From positions 3,702,905 through 3,766,904 of the forward strand of contig NZ_CP039934.1 in NCBI RefSeq assembly GCF_009792295.1: DNA of 64,000 nucleotides, given 5' to 3'. A model generated the notes under the pieces. It made no database searches, was not told the origin of the DNA, and worked only from the letters and a program-made list of their open reading frames with translations. The DNA comes from Myroides fluvii. GTDB taxonomy: Bacteria; Bacteroidota; Bacteroidia; Flavobacteriales; Flavobacteriaceae. The position numbers were made by a program, and so were the translations under genes. Below are positions 1 to 8,177 of the stretch, piece after piece (position 1 is the stretch's first letter; every line of letters begins with the position of its first letter).

Positions 1-430
1 AGGCTGTTTTCATATTCAAGGCATCACTCCCATGGGCTTTTTCCGTAATCATCAAGCCGCCCATAGCTTTATTTTCCATAAACTGGTGAAATACGCGTTG
101 CTGTACCGCTGGTTGCCCGTACTTTGCTAGAGGTTCCAAAAAAAGCGCAATGTTAATCCCAAACATCAACGACAAGGGCAACGACTCATACGAAGCAGCC
201 GCAAGTATTTGCAAGCACTCTTTTACTTGTACTCCTCGCCCGCCGTACATGGTCGGAATAGCTACTGCTAATGGTTTTTCCTCCATGATTTCCTCCATTA
301 ATTCAGCCGGAAAATCACGGGTTAACCCCATATCATTATAATTGTATTTTTCGCGAAACAAATACTTCAATCGCTTCTTGAATTCTGCGATATAGGTATT
401 AAATTCGATGTGTTCTATTACTGCATGCAT
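1..430 (-). CDS. Acyl-CoA dehydrogenase family protein, N-terminal part (runs off the left edge)
   Basis: Translating the minus strand from the ATG at 430 gives an uninterrupted frame to base 1, about 143 residues. It starts MHAVIEHIEFNTY and contains the all-helical N-terminal domain of acyl-CoA dehydrogenases. Near the cut end is MITEKAHGSDALNMKTA, which matches the family's conserved TE(P/K)xxGSD flavin/substrate-binding segment. The family oxidises acyl-CoA thioesters at the alpha-beta bond using FAD. A GGAGA stretch lies just upstream of the chosen ATG. The C-terminal catalytic half lies outside the window, so substrate chain length cannot be judged. An AraC regulator lies upstream on the same strand and may control it; this is inference. 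Confidence 0.85.
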   Translation of the reverse strand, partial: MHAVIEHIEFNTYIAEFKKRLKYLFREKYNYNDMGLTRDFPAELMEEIMEEKPLAVAIPTMYGGRGVQVKECLQILAAASYESLPLSLMFGINIALFLEPLAKYGQPAVQQRVFHQFMENKAMGGLMITEKAHGSDALNMKTA

Positions 431-640
431 AACTATCTCCTTTTTTTCAATTAAAAATCTACCGCTGATTGACCGTTTCTTCCCCTATGTGCCAAAAAAT
501 CGATTAACGATGGAGTCAGCTATAAGGACAAAAACGATCAAACACTACGTTGAACAAATTTAAGAATCTGATTGCGAAACAAATATGATAGTTCAGATTA
601 AAACTAGGACAAATCGTGCATCTTTACTAGACAACTGAAA

Positions 641-1504
641 CTATATCTTTCGGTATGCTGAAGGCGTAATGCCCACGTGTTTTTTAAAAAGTCGAGCAAA
701 ATAAGACGGATCGACAAAATCGAGTTCATAGGCAATGGTTGCAACACTCTTATTAGTTTCCAGCAGTAAAAGTTGGCTGTGAATAATGGCGATTTCCAAG
801 ATCAGTTGCTTGGATGATTTTTGATATACAGCAGAAACACAGCGATTCAAGTAATTAATTGACACTTTGAGCTGATCGGCATAAAAATCGACGGTCTTGT
901 GCTTGCTAAAGTGCAAATGCACGAGTTGTTTGAACGCAATGGCAATCTCTTGCTTGCGTTCGATGGATGTTGTCGAGTCTGACAGCTTAATCACCTTCAA
1001 TGCAATGGTTTTGAACAAGCTTTCATACAGCTCTTTATAGGGTTTATCGCTGTGAATTTCACTATACAGTAAATCAAGCAGACTACTAAGTGCCGCACTG
1101 TTTTCCGCATTGAGGTTGAGTAAAGGAGAGATGGTGAAAATATTCAAAATCTGCGTTTCGCGAAACATGGAGGTCATGGCGTGTTCTTTAATCAGCACAC
1201 AATACCCTTCTGCCGATTTATCCACAGACTCAATGGCGGAAATATAACCATAGTTACACAGCAATACCGCAGGTGCTTCTACCGTAAAAACGGTTGAATC
1301 AATTCGTTGGGTAAAATAGCCTTTCGTCAGGTGAATCAATAAATTGTACCCAAAGAAAATAGGCGGAATTGGAATTTTGAGGTAAGGTGCGATATCCTTA
1401 AGGGAAAAAATTTTAATTGGAGTACGAATATAGATCAAATGATTCCTACCCATGTCCATGAACTTGGAAACAAACTCATCTGCATTAATTTGATTGTCTA
1501 TCAT
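641..1504 (-). CDS. AraC family transcriptional regulator
   Basis: 287 aa. The last ~95 residues form the double helix-turn-helix of AraC/XylS regulators: first HTH around KTVDFYADQLKVSINYLNR, second around SVATIAYELDFVDPSYFARL, ending with the family signature FKKHVGITPSAYRK. The N-terminal ~180 residues look like a cupin-type sensing domain, with no signal peptide or membrane segment. It is expected to be a cytoplasmic activator or repressor. The gene directly downstream on the same strand is an acyl-CoA dehydrogenase, 210 bp away, so control of lipid or alcohol metabolism is possible, but the effector cannot be read from sequence. Confidence 0.9.
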   Translation of the reverse strand: MIDNQINADEFVSKFMDMGRNHLIYIRTPIKIFSLKDIAPYLKIPIPPIFFGYNLLIHLTKGYFTQRIDSTVFTVEAPAVLLCNYGYISAIESVDKSAEGYCVLIKEHAMTSMFRETQILNIFTISPLLNLNAENSAALSSLLDLLYSEIHSDKPYKELYESLFKTIALKVIKLSDSTTSIERKQEIAIAFKQLVHLHFSKHKTVDFYADQLKVSINYLNRCVSAVYQKSSKQLILEIAIIHSQLLLLETNKSVATIAYELDFVDPSYFARLFKKHVGITPSAYRKI

Positions 1505-1652
1505 GCGTAACGGTATTTAGTCAAAGTTCAGCAATTGAATTGAATTAACCATGAAAAATAGGTGTTTTTCGACATGCCAAATAAAGCCGGATGAATTCTA
1601 GGTTTTAAAATACCGATTGTCGTTGTTTTAATTGACTGTTGTTCTCCAGCAC

Positions 1653-2183
1653 TTATTCCTTTACAATGGCGTATACTACAAGATCCAAATAGGTACCGTT
1701 CTTGAGTACCTGTGCTTTTAACACTTCCTCTTGTTGCATTCCTATCTTTTGCATGATGCGCCCTGAGGCTTTGTTATAGGTAAAGTGAGTGGCTACTATT
1801 TTGTGTAATTGCAAGGTATCAAAACCAAATGCTACTAAAGCTTTAGCCGCCTCACTTCCCATTCCTTTATTCCAATAGTGTTCATCCAGCCAATAGCCCA
1901 TTTCTGCTTTATTGTTGGTTTTATCTATTCCCAAGCCTATACCTCCTATAATACTAGGACTACCCTTTAGTCGAATGGCAAAGATGTATTTGTCTCCTTG
2001 TACTAATCCGTCTAACGCCAAGTTAACCCAAAACGCTCCATTCTCTTTGGTATATGGAAAAGGAATATTGGTTGTATTCTTGTTGTATACCGGGTTTTTC
2101 ATAATCTCTACAAGACGTGGTATATCGTCTAGATGAGGCTGATTAAGTGTTAACCTGACTGTTTCTAAGGTGTGTGTTTTCAT
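1653..2183 (-). CDS. GNAT family N-acetyltransferase (RimJ/RimL type)
   Basis: 176 aa, normal length for the Acetyltransf_3 (RimJ/RimL/SpeG-like) group. It begins ETVRLTLNQPHLDDIPRL, the usual first strand and helix. The acetyl-CoA pyrophosphate loop is visible at about residues 100-112 as YWNKGMGSEAAKAL (Q/RxxGxG/A type). The C-terminal NKASGRIMQKIGM is the typical NxxSxxxxxKxGF helix. Predicted to acetylate an amino group using acetyl-CoA in the cytoplasm; the substrate (ribosomal protein N-terminus, polyamine or other) is unknown. It is a single-gene unit with no obvious partners. Confidence 0.88.
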   Translation of the reverse strand: MKTHTLETVRLTLNQPHLDDIPRLVEIMKNPVYNKNTTNIPFPYTKENGAFWVNLALDGLVQGDKYIFAIRLKGSPSIIGGIGLGIDKTNNKAEMGYWLDEHYWNKGMGSEAAKALVAFGFDTLQLHKIVATHFTYNKASGRIMQKIGMQQEEVLKAQVLKNGTYLDLVVYAIVKE

Positions 2184-2410
2184 GATTATCCTTTTGATAA
2201 AAGTAGGAAATACTTCCCTCTATTGAGTGAATTCAGTAAATAAAAATTAGTATAAATGGCAATAAATAACTAATTTACAGCACCTTGAACCTTCATAAGC
2301 TTAGTTAATCCACTCGTCGCATTGAGTTGGTGTGGCGTCCAACTGAAAATAAACGGATGTACGCTGTGGGCTGATTGCTCTATTTTTGGCAGTCCTATAC
2401 AGAAAGGGCA

Positions 2411-2454
2411 AAAAAGAAAAATACAAAAAAAGAGAACGCGTATAGGCGTTCTCT
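2411..2454 (-). terminator. Rho-independent terminator of the His-rich LTxxQ gene
   Basis: A perfect 9-bp inverted repeat (2431-2439 and 2446-2454, AGAGAACGC/GCGTTCTCT, 6-nt loop) lies just past the stop codon of the minus-strand gene. On the minus strand it is followed by a T-rich tract (2411-2430). Confidence 0.8.
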
Positions 2455-2458
2455 TCTA

Positions 2459-2914
2459 TTAATCACAATGCTCGTGCTTGTGTTTATTTTTCTTTTTGTG
2501 TTTATTCTTGTACTTATTACTCTTGTGGTAATGGTGCTCCTTTTTGTGATCATAAGGGTGATAATGGGTGTATGCATACGCGTTATCATTCCATCTTTCT
2601 TGCTGTTCAATGGTCAGAATATCCCCAATTTTGATTCGCACCTCTCTGTACAGCTGATCTCGCTTTCGGTTGAGTTCATCTTCACTGTACCGACTAGAAC
2701 TCGCCCAACTGCTATATTGACTTTCACAATCGCGTTGATACGCTCTAATTTGTTTCCATTGACTGTCTTTCAGTCCTAAAACGGAAGCATCATCGTAAAC
2801 TAGGGAAACCAACCCTCCCAAATTAACCCCAATACTCGTACTGCTAATCTTCGTCTGTGCACTCACTAAAGAAGTCATTAATGCAAATGCTCCAACAATC
2901 AAGTTCTTTTTCAT
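2459..2914 (-). CDS. Exported His/Lys-rich LTxxQ-motif (Spy/CpxP-like) protein
   Basis: 151 aa with a clear signal peptide (MKKNLIVGAFALMTSLVSAQ). The mature part contains LGLKDSQWKQIRAYQ, a charged helix, then ILTIEQQERW, which fits the LTxxQ motif of the Spy/CpxP/ZraP group of periplasmic helical chaperones and metal-responsive proteins. The last ~40 residues are almost only His, Lys, Tyr and Asn (HYHPYDHKKEHHYHK and onward), ending in Cys-Asp. This His-rich tail suggests binding of Zn, Cu or Ni; that is an inference. The gene stands alone with its own terminator. A plus-strand open frame over the same bases is a shadow of the low-complexity tail. Confidence 0.75.
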   Translation of the reverse strand: MKKNLIVGAFALMTSLVSAQTKISSTSIGVNLGGLVSLVYDDASVLGLKDSQWKQIRAYQRDCESQYSSWASSSRYSEDELNRKRDQLYREVRIKIGDILTIEQQERWNDNAYAYTHYHPYDHKKEHHYHKSNKYKNKHKKKNKHKHEHCD

Positions 2915-3306
2915 ATACTACTTGTTTTATTTTCAATTTTTTATTTTGTTAGTAAGGCAAAACAATCATTGATAAAAAACAATCTTCACTAGTTACTCCT
3001 TATTACTAAGAAGTACACATCAAATTAAAGCAGATACCACTAACTTTCAAATAATATTCACTTATTATTAACAATTTAGCAATAGCTAATTAAGCTATTT
3101 GTCAGTGATAGAAGGTGTTAGGGGTAGTTTGTTTAAGTGTGAGGTTCTTCTCTTTTTTTTCTTTCCCTTCGCCTATAAATAAAATGGGAGAGCTTCTTTC
3201 AAAATCTTAACAGAATAAAAGCATTTACCCTCCCCCTTAATCCAAAGATGAAGTAAAACTCTTAGTTTTATGAGTAAACTCCTTTCTATATCAGCTATAT
3301 AATTCC
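2915..3306. other. AT-rich intergenic region
   Basis: About 390 bp without a credible gene. It holds the upstream region of the minus-strand LTxxQ gene and the 3' flank of the DUF4112 gene. A weak 6-bp hairpin (AAAACT-CTT-AGTTTT) near 3256-3270 could be a terminator for the latter; otherwise nothing was seen. Confidence 0.5.
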
Positions 3307-3882
3307 TTATGAAAACAATTCCGAAAACCAGCTAATAATTGAAGCTACAATTTTGATCATTAAATAAATTAAAAAACATAGGATAGCAATACCTATGAAA
3401 GACTTAATGGCTTTTCTATTTACTTCTTTAATAATTTCTTGATCATCCTCCACAAAACCTACGATGAGACGTAAATTTTGCAAATAGCTTCGATTAAAAA
3501 CATCTATTATATCTCCAATCCAAAAGGGAATCATCCCCAAAAGAGTATCTTTTAAGATATTATATATCACAGCTAAAGTAAGTGGTATAGATCCTATTTT
3601 AAACAAACTAACATATATAAATGGAAAAGATAAACAGGAACTTAACGCATCTCCAATACCCGGAAATAAACCTAATATTGGATCAATAAAATATTTATCC
3701 ATCACCGTTGCAATTGTTCTTAAGGAACGATAAGATTGAGACTCTTCTATTCTTAATCTTGCATCAGTTTTCATCTTCTGTCTTCTTATTTCCTGTTCAA
3801 TAGATTTACTAATTGCTATATCTTCTTTATAATTTGTATTGCTTAATCCTTCTTTTGCAACACTTACTCTTCTACTTTCCAT
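3307..3882 (-). CDS. DUF4112 family membrane protein
   Basis: 191 aa. The central region (about residues 55-145) has the DUF4112 pattern: MDKYFIDPILGLFPGIGDAL, then a hydrophobic segment, then ILKDTLLGMIPFWIGDIIDV, then RSYLQNLRL. Two such amphipathic/hydrophobic hairpins plus a strongly hydrophobic C-terminal helix (SFIGIAILCFLIYLMIKIV) make it an inner-membrane protein. The family has no established function. The start codon lies 1 bp after the stop of the 718-aa coiled-coil gene, so both are almost certainly co-transcribed and translationally coupled. The N-terminal ~45 residues are charged and probably cytoplasmic, which could dock the coiled-coil partner; that part is inference. Confidence 0.8.
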   Translation of the reverse strand: MESRRVSVAKEGLSNTNYKEDIAISKSIEQEIRRQKMKTDARLRIEESQSYRSLRTIATVMDKYFIDPILGLFPGIGDALSSCLSFPFIYVSLFKIGSIPLTLAVIYNILKDTLLGMIPFWIGDIIDVFNRSYLQNLRLIVGFVEDDQEIIKEVNRKAIKSFIGIAILCFLIYLMIKIVASIISWFSELFS

Positions 3883-3883
3883 T

Positions 3884-6040
3884 TTAAATCTCTATTATTT
3901 TATTTCCTTTTAAAATATCCTCAATATCTTTTATTGTAAACTTTTCATCGCTCAATTCTCCCAACATCAATAAACCTTCTTTCCATTCCTTTGGATTATC
4001 TGAAGCATTGATTTTTTGAATAACACCCCTCAACACAACTCCTTTATTATCAATACCTTTCATATCCTCTTTAAATTTATTCTGAATAAGATTCAATTGT
4101 TCTTCGTAAGACTCTTTTTGGTTTTCCCCTATTTTCTTATTGGTTTGTAATCTAACCCATTGATTGAAGATATCAATTCCACTATTTACCAATCTATTCT
4201 GTGCATGCATCATTGTAACTACAGTTTCCTTTTCGTATTTAACTGTTACATCTTGCTCTTGTTTATTTATAATTCTAGTCATCGTATCATCAGCAAATTC
4301 ATCTTTATTCATTGACATCATATCAAACTGAGCTTCTTCTTCGTCAATTAATAATTCTTCTTTTAAACGAGTTGTAAATTCATTTAAACGTTCTTGAATC
4401 TCCGTTGGTAAAACTTCTGATTTATATTTCTCAATTTGTGTTGGTGTTACCAGTTGATAATCTAACTTACTATCCACTATATCTTTTGCTATTCGCAATA
4501 ATTTGACGTAAGATTCTAAATGTGCTAACAGTTGTAATTTTAATGCACGATCAACCTGCATATTTTTTGCTACTTCTTTTTGATTTAATTTAAGCTGTAA
4601 CGTCAATTCATTGTATCTTAGAGTGTCTTTTTTCAACAGCTCCAAATTGTGGATTAGTTCATCACTATCAAGTTTTAACTTCAACTTTGATAATTCATAA
4701 CTATCAATTACAGCCGAACATGTATTTTTCCATTCATAAACAGCTCTATTATATGAGTTTTTTCCAATTCCTAAAAAAAATAGAATAGGTTTCGAAGGTT
4801 TTGAAGCAATCGCAAGTTCATATTCTGATTTACCATCTTCGATTAACGAGTTATTTCGAGTTATTTCTTCTTTGTAATTGAAACTATTCATCTGTGTATC
4901 CTTGATTCGTATACCTAGATAATTAAATTCTTCTAGCAATACATCGCGTTCTGCTTTTAGCTCTTTTAGTTCTGGGGTTGAATAAACGGAGGAAATGATT
5001 CCTATCAATTCTTTATCCATTACTTGTTTAGCATACTGATAGAAAGTGTAAGCTTTAGGTACATATAACTCTTCTATCACGCGATAAATCGCAATCAATC
5101 TGCGCATATCACCACCTACTAAAGCTACATCATATTGAATTTTATTCTTAAAAACTTCAAATTCGTTTTTTAATATTAGCGTTTTTTCTTGCGCATCAGT
5201 ATAATGCCCTACCATATCAACTACAGATAAAAGTAACATTGCTTTATTACCTTTTGCTTTTCCTAAATGCGAAGCTACCTTTGTTAATGTATGCTTAAAA
5301 CTATCTCCAATTTCTCCCATAAGCACACCACATGAGGTAGCAATCCTAGCGTACTCTGTATTAATTTCACTCAACATTTGGTGTGTATTTAAGAATTGAA
5401 TCTTTTCAAAATCAAACACGTTTGGTGCAATTTGTTTAATAGAGTCTCCGAAAATATCAATTAAATTCATCGAATAATCACGATACAGAACAGCTACATC
5501 ATCACGAAGCGAAACATATTGACTAATAACATCTTTTACAGAATTTCTAAACTGTTCATAATCGAAAATCATCCTTGAATACTGACCATACAAAACTCTC
5601 GCCTTATCACTCACATGGCCTAATTCATTTGTGCCTTTTAACAACATCCAACTCAAACTTTCTCGATTGCCACTTAAATCTGCTGTCTGCTCTCCTAATG
5701 AATGGGTTAATTTTACATATTCATCCTTTACTTTTTTACTTACATCCATTATGACTTGAACCACTTTATCTTGATTTCCAAGTTCTATATTGTGATACAC
5801 CTTATACTCATCTATCAAATGCTTACTCTCTTCATTATTTAAAAAAGATAAGTTGATTTTTTGATCTGCATTGTATCTTTCATAGGTTTGCCACACAAGT
5901 TTACTTATTTCAAAAGAATCTCCATCTATACCAAATTCTTTAAGTTCAAAAGCTAAATCAGCCCTTGTAAACGTTAGATCCTTTTTTGAAAGTTCTGTTG
6001 CAATGTGATATATTTTTTTATAAATATTTTCTTTGTTCAT
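3884..6040 (-). CDS. Large coiled-coil protein of unknown function, paired with DUF4112 gene
   Basis: 718 aa, not recognised. No signal peptide. The first ~75 residues look like a small helical domain (MNKENIYKKIYHIATELSKK). The middle is long amphipathic alpha-helix with coiled-coil character (for example residues ~375-520, rich in K, E, L and N). One short hydrophobic/glycine segment occurs near KPSKPILFFLGIGKNSYNRA, which could touch a membrane. The C-terminus is acidic and helical and ends in KFTIKDIEDILKGNK. The 1-bp spacing to the following DUF4112 membrane gene suggests that the two work together, perhaps as a membrane-recruited helical assembly. No enzymatic motif was found. Confidence 0.75.
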   Translation of the reverse strand: MNKENIYKKIYHIATELSKKDLTFTRADLAFELKEFGIDGDSFEISKLVWQTYERYNADQKINLSFLNNEESKHLIDEYKVYHNIELGNQDKVVQVIMDVSKKVKDEYVKLTHSLGEQTADLSGNRESLSWMLLKGTNELGHVSDKARVLYGQYSRMIFDYEQFRNSVKDVISQYVSLRDDVAVLYRDYSMNLIDIFGDSIKQIAPNVFDFEKIQFLNTHQMLSEINTEYARIATSCGVLMGEIGDSFKHTLTKVASHLGKAKGNKAMLLLSVVDMVGHYTDAQEKTLILKNEFEVFKNKIQYDVALVGGDMRRLIAIYRVIEELYVPKAYTFYQYAKQVMDKELIGIISSVYSTPELKELKAERDVLLEEFNYLGIRIKDTQMNSFNYKEEITRNNSLIEDGKSEYELAIASKPSKPILFFLGIGKNSYNRAVYEWKNTCSAVIDSYELSKLKLKLDSDELIHNLELLKKDTLRYNELTLQLKLNQKEVAKNMQVDRALKLQLLAHLESYVKLLRIAKDIVDSKLDYQLVTPTQIEKYKSEVLPTEIQERLNEFTTRLKEELLIDEEEAQFDMMSMNKDEFADDTMTRIINKQEQDVTVKYEKETVVTMMHAQNRLVNSGIDIFNQWVRLQTNKKIGENQKESYEEQLNLIQNKFKEDMKGIDNKGVVLRGVIQKINASDNPKEWKEGLLMLGELSDEKFTIKDIEDILKGNKIIEI

Positions 6041-6118
6041 TTTTACTTCTATTTAGTTATTATCCGAGATGGTAAAGTCAACGTTAATTGAAGTTCCCAT
6101 TTTATGCACTAAATTATT

Positions 6119-6346
6119 TTAAGGATACTTTATCTCCACCACCTCAATAAAAGCAGGACTGCATCCGCCCCCTTTTGAGAAGTCAATACCATATACTCGC
6201 ATAAAAGCTTGTTGCACTACTTTTCCATTGTCCATCCAAGGCGGAGAAAAGGAAACAAACTCCACGCGCATCCCCTTTTCCAGGTAAACTTGTTCGTTGG
6301 TAAAAGTTCGGATAACCGTTGCTACATATCTAGGCATACGCATCAA
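6119..6346 (-). CDS. Small conserved Bacteroidota protein (DUF6140-like)
   Basis: 75 aa, starting MMRMPRYVATVIRT. The pattern of a basic first strand, EKGMRVEFVS, then QAFMRVYGIDFSKGG and a final FIEVVEI resembles the small DUF6140 family, known only as a conserved hypothetical. It has no signal peptide and is probably a compact beta-rich cytoplasmic protein. It lies upstream of the 718-aa gene on the same strand, with a 78-bp gap. The family assignment is from memory and tentative; the open frame itself and its codon use look genuine. Confidence 0.55.
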   Translation of the reverse strand: MMRMPRYVATVIRTFTNEQVYLEKGMRVEFVSFSPPWMDNGKVVQQAFMRVYGIDFSKGGGCSPAFIEVVEIKYP

Positions 6347-6459
6347 ATTTGGTTCTAAAGTAGAACTGCGCTTTCATTCCTCCTATAAATAAAGAGGGAA
6401 GCCCAACTTTATTTGAGTAAACATGCTCTTTTCTTACTAAAAACATCCCTTTTTTGAGC

Positions 6460-6813
6460 TTAAACATAAACGACAATCACCTTTTTTCCCGCTCCAGTCG
6501 CCTTATCAATTGAATCTTTCGTTCCTTTAGATTGTCCATCCCAAAAAGCAAGAATACAATCTGCATGGGCTACAATCTCGGTATTTCGAATAAACCCCGC
6601 GCGTTTGCCGTATCGCTTCCAATCGGGTTTGAATACAATCAGTTCTAAATGATACGCCAGAGCAAAACGAGCACCCAATTGATCCGCCCCCTTTGCACCC
6701 CCTGATACAATATGGGTGAGTTTTAAATTTTCCTTTTCAATAACTTCTTGAATGTGAATCGCAGCAAGTGGATAATCCTCAAAACTGCGACTTCCAATAA
6801 TGGCTAATTTCAT
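6460..6813 (-). CDS. SLOG-superfamily protein (YspA / DUF2493-like)
   Basis: 117 aa. It opens with the Rossmann-like nucleotide-binding strand MKLAIIGSRSFEDY, followed by HIVSGGAKGADQLGARFA (the GGAxGAD loop typical of YspA/DUF2493 and related SLOG domains), then DWKRYGKRAGFIRNTEIV and a final ILAFWDGQSKGTKDSI strand-loop. SLOG proteins bind nucleotides or nucleotide-derived ligands; the reaction of this subgroup is not established. Such small SLOG genes are common in phage and accessory DNA. It ends in a hydrophobic KKVIVVYV strand, so it looks complete. Confidence 0.85.
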   Translation of the reverse strand: MKLAIIGSRSFEDYPLAAIHIQEVIEKENLKLTHIVSGGAKGADQLGARFALAYHLELIVFKPDWKRYGKRAGFIRNTEIVAHADCILAFWDGQSKGTKDSIDKATGAGKKVIVVYV

Positions 6814-6946
6814 AAAACTTCTTTTTTATTTGTTCCAAAAGTACTAGCCGACAAAGACAAACCGTGTCCGTTAAAAAATAAGAATCAACGACATATTTTG
6901 ACGGAGTACCTCCCTAGATTTGCCAAAGAACCATAAAACAAAACAC

Positions 6947-7171
6947 ATGGCCTTTTTATTTATTGAACTCGATGACAAACAATTGAAACAGGTTAAGAAA
7001 ACCCTATCAGACAACGGACGATCGGATTTAGAAAACGAAACCTTCTCTGGTAGTTCCCTCCAAATCGAAATGACTCCCATGGGACATGAGTTAGTCCTCC
7101 ATACTCGTCAAACCTATCACCTAGGAGACGTGTACTTGCATTTGGATCAACCCAAAAATAGGTTTCCCTAA
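6947..7171 (+). CDS. Small hypothetical protein
   Basis: 74 aa from the ATG at 6947 (MAFLFIELDDKQLKQVKK); an in-frame TTG at 6920 is a less likely start. It is a basic/acidic protein with no signal peptide and no recognised domain. It precedes the WYL regulator on the same strand, with a short gap. A minus-strand frame over the same bases lacks a plausible start context and is rejected. It may be a real orphan gene; support is only the open frame and reasonable amino-acid composition. Confidence 0.4.
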   Translation: MAFLFIELDDKQLKQVKKTLSDNGRSDLENETFSGSSLQIEMTPMGHELVLHTRQTYHLGDVYLHLDQPKNRFP

Positions 7172-7250
7172 AAAAAATGATATATTCAAATAATTTAATG
7201 AAAAAGATGTGGTATTAACCCGATATTGTAATGAAAGAACACCTAAACTT

Positions 7251-8150
7251 ATGGCCAAGCGCGATTTTATAAAACGTCACTTACTCATCATCGAACTACT
7301 GCGAAAAAGACCGAGTACCTATGAGGATATCCTCCATTACCTAAATAACAACCAAGATCAAATTGGCTATCAATTGGAAATTAGTCAACGAACCCTGCAA
7401 CGAGATCTAAAAGAAATTGATTCCATTTGGGGTATTGAGATTGCTTACAATCGAAGTAAGCAGGCGTATGAAATTGAACGTGAGGAATATGCAGAGGATG
7501 AAACCATTCAACGAACGCTGGAATCTTTTGATTTAATTTCCGCTTTAAAGCAAAATAGAAAAGTGGGAAAAAGCATTTTTTTAGAAAAGAGAAAATCCTC
7601 TGGAAGTGAGCATTTTAATGGCCTCATCCACGCCATAGACAACCACCTGATCATCGCCTTTGATCACTTGAGTTTTTCTAAAGAACCTAGTGCCAGACGT
7701 TGCGTACCCATAGCCATTAAAGAATCTCAAAACCGATTTTACCTAATCGCTTATGACCTTGATGTCAAAGATTTTAGGAATTTTGGACTAGAACGAGTGG
7801 CCAATTTAGTGCTCACAAACGAAAGAGGAAATAGCCCCAAAATAAACATTGAAAAGTCCTATCAACACGCTTTTGGAATCGAGCGCTACGAAGCCGCTCA
7901 AAAGGTAGTCTTGCAATTTGACATTCAACAAAAGGAGTATGTAAAATCACTGCCTTTTCATCACTCCCAGCGCATTATTGCCGAAGATCAAAACCATTTT
8001 ACCTTAGAGCTTTTTCTCCATCCTACGCATGATTTTCTATTAGAGATTATGCGTCATGGCCCTATTTGTGAGGTGATTGAACCTGTTATGCTCAGAGATC
8101 TAGTAAAAGAACGCGTTAAAAAATTAGCGCAAATATATCAGATAGCGTAA
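7251..8150 (+). CDS. WYL-domain transcriptional regulator
   Basis: About 299 aa from the ATG at 7251; an in-frame GTG at 7209 would add 14 residues. The N-terminus is a winged helix (RHLLIIELLRKRPSTYEDIL ... ISQRTLQRDLKEID). The middle contains a WYL-type ligand-sensing domain, with HLIIAFDHLSF, RRCVPIAIKESQNRFYLIAY and FRNFGLERV. The C-terminus (HPTHDFLLEIMRHGP ... RVKKLAQIYQ) fits the WYL C-terminal extension. WYL regulators often repress phage-defence loci and respond to nucleic-acid fragments (CapW and BrxR are known examples). Only 27 bp separate it from a PD-(D/E)XK nuclease gene, which it probably controls; that part is inference. Confidence 0.88.
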   Translation: MAKRDFIKRHLLIIELLRKRPSTYEDILHYLNNNQDQIGYQLEISQRTLQRDLKEIDSIWGIEIAYNRSKQAYEIEREEYAEDETIQRTLESFDLISALKQNRKVGKSIFLEKRKSSGSEHFNGLIHAIDNHLIIAFDHLSFSKEPSARRCVPIAIKESQNRFYLIAYDLDVKDFRNFGLERVANLVLTNERGNSPKINIEKSYQHAFGIERYEAAQKVVLQFDIQQKEYVKSLPFHHSQRIIAEDQNHFTLELFLHPTHDFLLEIMRHGPICEVIEPVMLRDLVKERVKKLAQIYQIA

Positions 8151-8177
8151 CACAATTTAAAATATAAATCAAATAAT

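Noticed and set aside
2375..2779. Plus-strand 134-residue frame rich in Leu, Val and Ile
   Set aside because: It is the complement of the His/Lys-rich tail of the LTxxQ protein; its hydrophobicity is an artefact of codon complementarity.
6871..7080. Minus-strand 69-residue frame opposite the small hypothetical gene
   Set aside because: Low-quality composition, no plausible start context, and antisense to a better frame.
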